Source: Candidatus Gastranaerophilales bacterium (GTDB lineage: Bacteria > Cyanobacteriota > Vampirovibrionia > Gastranaerophilales > Gastranaerophilaceae). Taken from it: a stretch of 37,383 nucleotides of DNA. Made by a program: the position numbers and the translations under genes. Under the pieces are notes generated by a model. It worked only from the letters and a program-made list of their open reading frames with translations, had not been told where the DNA came from and made no database searches. The stretch lies in NCBI GenBank assembly GCA_944324245.1, contig CALUVO010000086.1, positions 1 to 37,383 of the forward strand, read 5' to 3'. Positions 1 to 6,726 of the stretch are shown here, piece by piece (position 1 is the stretch's first letter; each line of letters begins with the position of its first letter).

Positions 1-1006
1 AATTTTCTCCTATTTGAAGCCTGGCTGATGCACCTATATTAGAAATTGCACCGCCATGATTAACAGAGGAATTCCCCATTTGCTGAGATTCTATACCTGT
101 AACAATACCAACCTCATTTTTAATTACTGAGCTACCGAATTGTGCATTAGTCAATGTAACAGAGCCGGCATTTGATATACCACCGCCGTTATTACCAGCG
201 CTGTTACTCTGAAAAATTGCATTTTCTGTAACTTTAAGACTGGCTCCTTTGTTTATTGCAGCGCCGCCGCCATTGCCGGCAGCAGTACTACCTGTAACAG
301 TCAAATTATCATAAGTACCGGAAGGGTTAGCGGATTCTATATTTGCATCCGAGGCAAGCAGAATCGAGCCGCCATCGCCTGCTGTAGCTTTATTATTCTC
401 AAATTTTGCACCTCTAAGAACAGTAGTCGTTCCGCCATCGCGAATAGCCCCGCCCTGAAGTGCACTATTGTTGCTAAATTCAACACCTTTATTAAAGGTT
501 AAAGTACCTGCTGTAGGATCCTGATTATAAGATGAATTAAAAATTGCCCCGCCTGCAGCGTTTGCAGCTGCATCCAGCACAGTACCGGTCATATTATTGC
601 CTGTAAATGTAGCTTTATTATTAAATGTCAATGTACCGTTATTCCAGACAGCACCGGCTCTGTTTGCTGTATTTTCAATAAACTGAGAAGCCGTATCAAT
701 TATTGTGGTAGCTCCGTTTGCGTTGTATAAAGCTCCGCCTGCATCTCCAACAGCGGTATTATTTTCAAATACTGCATCATCTGTACCGGATACAGTAACA
801 GTACCTGTTCCCCAGTTGACAAGTACGCCTTGATATACCCCTTCATAATTTGAAAAGTTACTACCGGAATCTATTGTCATATCACCGGTAATCCGCATTC
901 CGGGCGTCCAATCGTCTGCTTTTGCCGGCATATTGACAGCTGTTGAAACGGTAAGTGTAGTCAACACTGCTGCAACCAGTAAATGTTTTGGCATTTTTTT
1001 ATTCAT
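1..1006 (-). CDS. Pmp-repeat (autotransporter-like) surface protein, N-terminal part
   Basis: The frame starts at the ATG complementary to 1004-1006 and stays open for 335 codons to the window edge, so the protein is cut at its C-terminus. A GGAG ribosome site lies just upstream. Residues 1-30 form a signal peptide (basic start, hydrophobic core, cleavage after AKA). The rest is low-complexity Asn/Gly/Ala/Thr sequence with recurring FxxN followed by GGA[IL] motifs, for example FENNTA..GGALYN, FSNNSALQGGAI and FQSNSAGNNGGGI. This FxxN/GGAI pairing is the hallmark of chlamydial polymorphic membrane protein repeats, which fold as a right-handed beta-helix passenger. Such proteins usually end in an outer-membrane beta-barrel or another anchor, which would lie outside the window. 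The likely role is adhesion or surface display. The repeat type is clear; substrate and export route are unknown. Confidence 0.8.
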   Translation of the reverse strand, partial: MNKKMPKHLLVAAVLTTLTVSTAVNMPAKADDWTPGMRITGDMTIDSGSNFSNYEGVYQGVLVNWGTGTVTVSGTDDAVFENNTAVGDAGGALYNANGATTIIDTASQFIENTANRAGAVWNNGTLTFNNKATFTGNNMTGTVLDAAANAAGGAIFNSSYNQDPTAGTLTFNKGVEFSNNSALQGGAIRDGGTTTVLRGAKFENNKATAGDGGSILLASDANIESANPSGTYDNLTVTGSTAAGNGGGAAINKGASLKVTENAIFQSNSAGNNGGGISNAGSVTLTNAQFGSSVIKNEVGIVTGIESQQMGNSSVNHGGAISNIGASARLQIGEN

Positions 1007-1249
1007 CTCAAACTCCAAACAAATTTTAATAATTTTCCAAACACAAGCATGCCGGAAAAGCAAGCCGCTGACAAAATAGTATCACTAACGTAAAAATTAT
1101 GGAATACGTTATGTGCTGTAGGTGTTTTGCGCTTAATTATTCTTTACAAAGAAATGATGATGCTGTGCAGTCTGAGAGAGTGTATCAAGAGAAAGGTTGT
1201 TATACTTTAAGATTCTTTGGACACTTCGTTTCCGCAGAATGGCGGTTTT

Positions 1250-1462
1250 ATTGTCATCCTGAGGAGCGAAGCGAGCTCAGGATCTTACCGGCTTTGTGAT
1301 TACTTTTCCGATTGGTAAGATTCTGAACACAGCACTATCATTATAACAATGCACATTTGATGCTTCAGAATGACACATGTGTTAGATTCTTCGGCTAAAG
1401 CCTCAGAATAACGGTTATTGCGTCATTCTGAAGGATTGAAACGACTGAAGAATCTTAAAAAG
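1250..1462. repeat. Cluster of short imperfect inverted-repeat elements
   Basis: This lies in the 565-base gap between the Pmp-like gene and the patatin gene. At least four related segments alternate in orientation around a core like GTCATTCTGAGG...GAAGAATCT: about 1254-1288 (TGTCATCCTGAGG ... CAGGATCTTAC), 1316-1374 (TAAGATTCTGAA ... TTCAGAATGACA), 1381-1412 (AGATTCTTCGGC ... GCCTCAGAATAA) and 1420-1460 (CGTCATTCTGAAGG ... GAAGAATCTTAA). Each can fold on itself. They look like REP or MITE-type dispersed elements. Nothing else identifiable is in the gap apart from AT-rich sequence before the patatin gene. Confidence 0.65.
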
Positions 1463-1571
1463 ACACTGTGATTAATTTGTTTTACCCAACCGGTCTATAT
1501 TTAATTAAATTTATATTATTATGTGATAATTTATGATTTAATAAAAATACATAAATCTCACAGGAGCAAAT

Positions 1572-2777
1572 TTGAGCGAAATCGGGTCAAAAGAATATTT
1601 TTGTATATTTGGCGGCGGTGCCATAAGAGGGCTTGCATATTTAGGCGCAATGCAGGCAATGAAAGAGCTCGGTGTTACGATAAAAGCTTATGCGGGTTCT
1701 TCTGTCGGCGCTGTCTTTGCTGCTTTTGCATCTCTTGATTATACTTACGAAGAATTCAGAGAAATTTTTAACGAAGTTAATTTTGATTTGTTCAGAGATG
1801 TCCGCTTTGATTTGGCAAAAAAATTTGCCATAAGTAAAGGCGAGCATTTTTTAAACTGGATAAGATGCGGTATAGAAAAAAAGTTTTACGCAGATAAATA
1901 TGAAAAAGGTAAAAATGAACCCGTAACTTTTAAAGATATAGACAAAGATGTTTTTGTAATTACAACAAATATAAACGGATGTGAACCGTATATTTTTTCA
2001 AAATATACGACACCTGATTTTGAAGTTGCGCAGGCTGTAAGAATATCCACATCTCTTCCCGGGCTTTTGGAACCGTTTGAATATGAAAAAAAAGTTTTGA
2101 TAGACGGTGACATGATGAAAAGCTGGCCGATGTGGAGAGTCAGCGAAATATTATGCCCGAAAGATTGCAGGGTTATAGAATTCAGGCTGGAAGGCGCAAA
2201 ATTCTGGACGGATGTCAAAAACTCCGTAGAATACCTGAATGCGGTTTTTGCTACACTGTCAAACTTTGCAACAGACTACATAATGCAGACATACCAGCCC
2301 AAAGACAAATTTGATTATGTCAAAATTGATACTGATCATATCCTGCCGGTACAGTTTAGTCTACCGCAATCTGAGAGAGAAAAACTCATACAGCTCGGGT
2401 ATGATACAACAATGACTTATTTTAAAAAGACTCTTCTGCAAAAGAAAAAAGAGCTGATTCCTATGTATACGGTTATACTTGACCATCTGATAAAAGTAAA
2501 AAATTCGATTATTGACAATAAAATAGATGATGCAAAATCTTACTTATGCGACATGTTTATTTATCTGTGTGATGCAAAAAGGTATATTGATACGCAGATA
2601 TATGACAATGCGATAAAATTTAAAAACTATTTCTTTTCAAGAGTAACCAAAAGTGTATTTTTTAAGCGCGTAGAACTTAAAGAAAAAAGACAGGTTGAAT
2701 TTTATCTCAACAAGCTTTATGATGAAGTTTTGGAACGTTGTATGGAGATTGAATCATACATAAGAGAATTTAATTAA
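1572..2777 (+). CDS. Patatin-like phospholipase
   Basis: Predicted serine acyl hydrolase (patatin family) of 401 residues, acting on phospholipids or other acyl esters. The oxyanion-hole motif GGGAIRG is at 14-20, the nucleophile elbow GSSVG at 42-46 (Ser44), and the Asp of the Ser-Asp dyad in DGD at 178-180, where DG[GA] is more usual. No signal peptide is seen, so it is probably cytosolic or membrane-associated. The C-terminal third (from about 270) is lysine-rich, helical and not part of the patatin core. The start is TTG at 1572, chosen because an AGGAG site ends 5 bases before it and the catalytic fold begins at once. It is monocistronic and ends in a terminator shared with the convergent SPFH gene. 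The family call is firm; the substrate is unknown. Confidence 0.88.
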   Translation: MSEIGSKEYFCIFGGGAIRGLAYLGAMQAMKELGVTIKAYAGSSVGAVFAAFASLDYTYEEFREIFNEVNFDLFRDVRFDLAKKFAISKGEHFLNWIRCGIEKKFYADKYEKGKNEPVTFKDIDKDVFVITTNINGCEPYIFSKYTTPDFEVAQAVRISTSLPGLLEPFEYEKKVLIDGDMMKSWPMWRVSEILCPKDCRVIEFRLEGAKFWTDVKNSVEYLNAVFATLSNFATDYIMQTYQPKDKFDYVKIDTDHILPVQFSLPQSEREKLIQLGYDTTMTYFKKTLLQKKKELIPMYTVILDHLIKVKNSIIDNKIDDAKSYLCDMFIYLCDAKRYIDTQIYDNAIKFKNYFFSRVTKSVFFKRVELKEKRQVEFYLNKLYDEVLERCMEIESYIREFN

Positions 2778-2778
2778 T

Positions 2779-2808
2779 AAAAAAGCCTCCTGTTTTGGAG
2801 GCTTTTTT
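2779..2808. terminator. Bidirectional rho-independent terminator
   Basis: Stem AAAGCCTCC/GGAGGCTTT (core 2785-2790 with 2797-2802) around a TGTTTT loop, with A-rich sequence on the left and six T on the right. It sits between the convergent stops of the patatin gene and the SPFH gene and can serve both. Confidence 0.9.
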
Positions 2809-2817
2809 ATAACACAA

Positions 2818-3831
2818 TTACTGAACTTTTGTTCCGTCAAGCATCTGTTTGATACCGTCAACAGAGCTTAAAATACCTGTTGCTTCGTAAGGCATATAAA
2901 CAACTTTGTTGTTTTCACCTTCAACCATCTGTTTTAAAGTATCGAGATATCTTACGGCAATGAGGTATTTATCAGGCTGCCCGTGATTCTGTATAGCTTC
3001 TATGGTTTTTCCTATAGCAGTTGCTTCAGCCTCTGCCTGTTTTACCCTTGCAGCTGCCTGACCTTCTGCAACAAGTCTTGCTGCTTCTTTTTCACCTTCT
3101 GCTTTTAAGATTGCTGCTTGTTTTTGACCTTCTGCCATATTGATAGCAGAAGCTTTTTCACCCTCTGCTTTTAAGATTGCAGCCTGTTTTAAACCCTCTG
3201 CTTCATAAATTGCCGCACGTTTTTCTCTTTCTGCTTTCACCTGTTTTTCCATAGATGCCTGAACATCAGCAGGAGGAGTGATTTCCTGTAATTCTATTCT
3301 GTTTACTTTTACGCCCCATTTATTAGAAGCTTCATCAAGTGTTTCTCTTAATTTTGCATTGATAGTATCACGGGAAGAAAGAGTTTCATCCAAAACCATA
3401 TCACCGATTACGTTTCTCATTGTTGTAAGTGTTAATTTTTCAATAGCTTCCGGCAGATTCTGGATTCTGTAAACAGCACTTTTGGCATCCATAATCTGGA
3501 AATAAATAAGAGCATTTATTGAAATAGAAACGTTATCTTTTGTAATTACATTCTGACGGGGAATATCCATAACAGATTCTCTTAAATCGATGAGAGTTTT
3601 TTCTCCGTAATAAGAATATGACATACCGTCAGAGGTCTTTTGAGAATATTTCCACTGGATTTTTCTCGGATATTCAAAAAACGGAATGATAATATGAAAA
3701 CCCGCATACAGAACTTTTTCAAAAGCTCCGAGTTTTTCTATTATCATAGCTTCTTCCTGCTGGATAATTTTGATACCTGCCGCAAAATATGCTATCACAA
3801 GCACAAGTATCACTAAAAATAAAATTCCCAT
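2818..3831 (-). CDS. SPFH/band 7 (stomatin/paraslipin-like) membrane protein
   Basis: 337-residue stomatin-type protein. One N-terminal membrane segment (about 2-22) is followed by the SPFH domain (about 23-200; QQEEAMIIEKLGAFEKVL, then DIPRQNVITKDNVSISINA). A long Ala/Glu/Lys coiled coil (about 205-280) contains repeated AEG blocks (ILKAEGEK, INMAEGQK, ARLVAEGQ), and a short hydrophobic tail closes the protein. This is the architecture of bacterial paraslipins/QmcA, which oligomerise into membrane microdomain scaffolds. An AAGGAG site precedes the ATG by 7 bases. It is the last gene of the NfeD-SPFH-SPFH operon, 42 bases after the short SPFH gene. Family certain, client proteins unknown. Confidence 0.93.
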   Translation of the reverse strand: MGILFLVILVLVIAYFAAGIKIIQQEEAMIIEKLGAFEKVLYAGFHIIIPFFEYPRKIQWKYSQKTSDGMSYSYYGEKTLIDLRESVMDIPRQNVITKDNVSISINALIYFQIMDAKSAVYRIQNLPEAIEKLTLTTMRNVIGDMVLDETLSSRDTINAKLRETLDEASNKWGVKVNRIELQEITPPADVQASMEKQVKAEREKRAAIYEAEGLKQAAILKAEGEKASAINMAEGQKQAAILKAEGEKEAARLVAEGQAAARVKQAEAEATAIGKTIEAIQNHGQPDKYLIAVRYLDTLKQMVEGENNKVVYMPYEATGILSSVDGIKQMLDGTKVQ

Positions 3832-3873
3832 CTTTTTCTCCTTTTCTATTTTGTACTTTATTATTTGATATTT

Positions 3874-4449
3874 TTATTCAAAATCGTGTCTTATTCCGTT
3901 TGCCTCAACTATCTGTTTTAAGTTAAATTCCCATATTTTAACTCCCCAGTTTGTAGAATAATCATTGGCAATTTTTACACATTCATCTTCAAAGCTTTGT
4001 ATAAATTCAAAGGAATCTGTTCCTTCTGATAAATCAACAAGCTTTTTCTGAATTATTCCCGCAAACAACTGGTTTAATGCATCAAACAGATAAACTGTCT
4101 CATAAACAGCCTTGTACGGATCTGTTATCTGATAGACAACATCCGCTTTTATTTTAAAATTTGATTTGTCTTTTCCAAAAAATTCTCTGTTATCATTGGG
4201 AAATTCAAAAAATTCTTTTTGCAGGCTGATTTTGCCGTTATAAAGATATAACCTGTGATTTTCAGGAGTTTCTATCCCGTGCATTTTTTCAAAAAACGGA
4301 ATTATTAAATGTACGCCTTCTCCTATGACTCTGTTGAAACTGCCAAATCTTTCTATTACGGCTTCTTCATCTTTTTCAATAACAATAAAAGCCTTAAAAC
4401 AAAGGACTATAACAGCGGTTATAAGTATGGCAGCAAATAAAAAAGACAA
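3874..4449 (-). CDS. Short SPFH-domain protein lacking the coiled-coil tail
   Basis: 191 residues: an N-terminal membrane helix (about 3-22), then a band 7 domain that opens like its neighbour (EKDEEAVIERFGSFNRVIGEGVHLIIPFFE) and ends near 185 (NWGVKIWEFNLKQIVEANGI). It stops where the AEG-rich coiled coil of full-length stomatins should begin. The likely start is TTG at 4449 with an AGGA-type site 10 bases after the NfeD stop. Either it is a genuinely tailless paralogue that co-assembles with the downstream full-length SPFH protein, or a duplicate that lost its tail. The open frame, tight operon spacing and own ribosome site favour a working gene. Confidence 0.82.
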   Translation of the reverse strand: MSFLFAAILITAVIVLCFKAFIVIEKDEEAVIERFGSFNRVIGEGVHLIIPFFEKMHGIETPENHRLYLYNGKISLQKEFFEFPNDNREFFGKDKSNFKIKADVVYQITDPYKAVYETVYLFDALNQLFAGIIQKKLVDLSEGTDSFEFIQSFEDECVKIANDYSTNWGVKIWEFNLKQIVEANGIRHDFE

Positions 4450-4459
4450 TCTTCACATC

Positions 4460-4888
4460 CTATTCCAAAGGGACAACGTACATAACAATGCTGTCATTTT
4501 TTACTATTTTTGCATAAGAGCCTTTTTCTATTACCTCTCCGTTAAGAGATTTTGCCTGCCATTCTTCGCCAAAAACTGCGATTCGTCCGTTTTCAGAAGT
4601 TACAGTTTCAATTACTTTAGCGGTTTTACCTGCATACATTTCTATAGTTTCAGGTTTGTCACCGTTTTTCTTTTGAATAAGGAAAGGTCTGAGCCAGAGC
4701 AAAAATACAGCAGCAAATACTGCAAAAGTAAGAACCTGATACATTAAATCCCACCCGAGTGCTGCCGGAAGTGCAGCTATAAAGCAGGCTAAACCCAGAT
4801 TAAGAAAAAACATTACCGGCGTAAACATTTCAATAATACAGAATATCACACCGCAAATACACCATATATGCCACAATTGTAATTCCAT
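4460..4888 (-). CDS. NfeD-family membrane protein
   Basis: 142 residues. The N-terminal half has three hydrophobic segments (about 8-28, 30-45, 50-68). The C-terminal half is the NfeD OB-fold domain (GKTAKVIETVTSENGRIAVF, then GEEWQAKS and a GSYAKIV strand). NfeD proteins are the usual operon partners of stomatin/SPFH proteins, and the two SPFH genes follow immediately. The short three-helix form without a ClpP-like protease domain corresponds to the NfeD1b/YbbK type. A strong AGGAGG lies 8 bases before the ATG. It heads the operon. Confidence 0.88.
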   Translation of the reverse strand: MELQLWHIWCICGVIFCIIEMFTPVMFFLNLGLACFIAALPAALGWDLMYQVLTFAVFAAVFLLWLRPFLIQKKNGDKPETIEMYAGKTAKVIETVTSENGRIAVFGEEWQAKSLNGEVIEKGSYAKIVKNDSIVMYVVPLE

Positions 4889-4950
4889 GAAGATGTCCTC
4901 CTAGTGTTTTTATTATATAGTTTTTTGCGGCTGTGTGCAAACAGAATACT

Positions 4951-4980
4951 TAAAAAGGACGATAAATCGTCCCTTTTTAA
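4951..4980 (-). terminator. Rho-independent terminator of the Cys-rich small gene
   Basis: Inverted repeat AAAAAGGACGAT/ATCGTCC..TTTTT beginning two bases past the stop of the gene at 4983-5261. Read on the minus strand it is a GGGACGAT hairpin followed by CC and a T-run. Confidence 0.8.
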
Positions 4981-4982
4981 GT

Positions 4983-5261
4983 CTAATATCCGCCTTCTGT
5001 AATACAATAATGCCCGTCTTCAAGGTCGTACTTGTCATGTACACGGCATACATTACAAAGGCATCCTTTATCTTCGTCTATACACCTGCTTTTTGTGTAA
5101 GCACAGAAAAGATTCTCCAGTCCGTCAATATTTTCAATACCTTTAAACATATCAATCATATTGTGCGGCATTTCTTTAATTTTACAGGATGTGGTATAAG
5201 AAGGACATTTTAAACAATTGCACATCTCAAGATTTTCTTTTGTTTTTTCTACAATAGACAT
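4983..5261 (-). CDS. Small cysteine-rich protein, DUF2769-like
   Basis: 92 residues with ten cysteines, in two clusters: C14, C16, C19 and C26 near the N-terminus (CNCLKCPSY) and C53, C60, C67, C69, C72 and C86 towards the C-terminus (GCLCNVCRVHDKYDL ... HYC). The second block resembles the DUF2769 family of small Cys-rich proteins, thought to hold metal or Fe-S. No signal peptide, so probably cytosolic. AGGAG lies 5 bases before the ATG. Monocistronic with its own terminator. The function is unknown and the family assignment is from memory of the pattern. Confidence 0.75.
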   Translation of the reverse strand: MSIVEKTKENLEMCNCLKCPSYTTSCKIKEMPHNMIDMFKGIENIDGLENLFCAYTKSRCIDEDKGCLCNVCRVHDKYDLEDGHYCITEGGY

Positions 5262-5375
5262 AATTACTCCTGAAACCTATTACATACACAGACATAATAA
5301 CAGGCTGCAGTAATAGAAAAATTACACACAAAAGCTAATCTAAAAATATTTTTTTACAGATTTAAATATTAAATA

Positions 5376-5915
5376 CTATTGAATTACATATTCTGTTTCA
5401 GATACAGGCACTTCCTGCAATATTCCTTGAGAAGAAGAGTCGTCTATATTTGCAGCCTCGCCTGTAGAAGCGCCTGATTCATCATCTGTTTTGGGCGTAA
5501 CAACTTCCACACCCATTGAGGTAAGGGACTGTCTTGCCTTAGGTGCAAGTGCTGTATCGGGGAAATTTTCTAAAATAGTCTGATAGCAGTCAATAGCCTC
5601 TTGCTTATACTCTCTTGCTTTGTAGAGATTACCGGCTTTGTAATACAAAGGCGCCAGCGAAACATCCGGAGCAATAAGCATTTGGTTATCAAGTTTGATT
5701 TTTATCTCAATCATACTTGAATTATCTTCGGGAGAAAATAAAGAGTTTGCGTAAACCTTTTTTGTTAATCTGTCTATAGTCTCCGACATTGTTGTCATGT
5801 CTTCCTGCGTAATAGCTCCGGCAGATTTTTTTGATTTTTTAGCAGCCAGAGAATCCATTGAAGCCATGGAAAATACTATCATACCAATCAACAATAAAAT
5901 TAAAGTTTTTTTCAT
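5376..5915 (-). CDS. Exported TPR-repeat protein (BamD/YbgF-like)
   Basis: 179 residues. Residues 1-24 form a signal peptide (MKK, hydrophobic core, SLA-A cleavage). A basic KKSKK stretch and a helical region follow. Residues about 88-130 hold one or two tetratricopeptide units: LAPLYYKAGNLYKAREYKQE, then AIDCYQTILENFPDTALAPKAR, the spacing and wording of outer-membrane TPR proteins such as BamD/YbgF. The last 40 residues are an acidic, Ser/Thr-rich tail. No lipobox Cys is present, so it is likely soluble in the periplasm. A scaffold or assembly role is inferred only from the repeat. Monocistronic. Confidence 0.75.
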   Translation of the reverse strand: MKKTLILLLIGMIVFSMASMDSLAAKKSKKSAGAITQEDMTTMSETIDRLTKKVYANSLFSPEDNSSMIEIKIKLDNQMLIAPDVSLAPLYYKAGNLYKAREYKQEAIDCYQTILENFPDTALAPKARQSLTSMGVEVVTPKTDDESGASTGEAANIDDSSSQGILQEVPVSETEYVIQ

Positions 5916-5997
5916 AATACTCTTCTAAATTTATACTCCTGCCCTTAATAACATTCTAGTATAAATAAATTTTTTTGCACTCAATTAAATGTATGAT

Positions 5998-6680
5998 GTC
6001 TGAGGCAGCTTCGCTTGTAGAAGTTGTACACACTCTGCCGAGTAAATATGCCAGTGGCATATTTGCGAGAGGTAGCGAGTGACGCCACCAGGTAGGGGCA
6101 TAACATCAGGCTTCGCTCTAGCTCAGCCGATGTTGCAGCCAGTCTAGCATTTTGCGACTCTGCCGAATAAAATATGACTAAATGTCATATTTTATGAGAG
6201 GTAGACCCCATGCGCCGTCTTGAAATCTGACGTTCGGGAAAAGCGTGGTTTCCCCTCACAATGGCACTGGGTTCGGCAATGCCTCTCACGGCGTGCCAGT
6301 CAGATTTCGCTGTCTTGAAATCTGACGTTCCGCCGGAGTAACGTCCGGCTCCACAAGGGGCGTTCCCTCATTTCATTCGGTCAGCCCCATCAGATTTCGC
6401 TTGTTGGCTGTGCCGGACATATTGTTAAACAGCGAACTTGTTTATTGCACAGGTTCAACAAGCGGATTTTCGGACGGGTGAAACCCGGGGATCGAGGACA
6501 TTGAGCCGGCTTGTGCAAAGCACAAAAGGCGAAACTGTCCGAGCGTGAAGAAAATCTAATAAGCGGATTTTGAGCGGCTGTGGAGTCGAACGAAGTGAGC
6601 GAACAGCCATGTGAACAAGGTCAACGAAATGGAAAATTTTTAGAATAAAAATTTGAAATGAAGTACTTGACCTTGTGAAC
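5998..6680. repeat. Gene-free hairpin island (duplicated and nested inverted repeats)
   Basis: The gap 5916-6726 holds no convincing gene but is visibly GC-richer than its flanks and packed with palindromes. (a) 6044-6052/6056-6064, AAATATGCC, nested inside CACTC/GAGTG. (b) 6167-6178/6184-6195, ATAAAATATGAC. Hairpins a and b share the outer frame CTCTGCCGA...GAGAGGTAG (6033-6075, 6158-6204). (c) 6223-6231/6299-6307, AAATCTGAC, enclosing GGGAAA/TTTCCC and TGGCAC/GTGCCA. (d) 6317-6325/6390-6398, GAAATCTGA, enclosing GCCGGA/TCCGGC and GGGGC/GCCCC. (e) 6464-6475/6537-6557, GGATTTTC with GGAC/GTCC, enclosing two small hairpins. (f) 6576-6581/6603-6608, GGCTGT. (g) 6615-6624/6667-6676, ACAAGGTCAA, enclosing AAATTTTT/AAAAATTT. 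It could be a large structured RNA or a nest of non-autonomous repeats. Strand unknown. Confidence 0.7.
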
Positions 6681-6726
6681 GCCAATAATCCAAGAAATAG
6701 CCGGTGTCAGTTGACGATATGAAACA

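Noticed and set aside
1099..1299. 66-codon plus-strand ORF
   Set aside because: It runs into the inverted-repeat cluster, has no recognisable motif and reads like translated repeat (CHPEERSELRILP).
6455..6685. 76-codon minus-strand ORF in the hairpin island
   Set aside because: Its sequence is dictated by palindromes e-g. No ribosome site, no domain.
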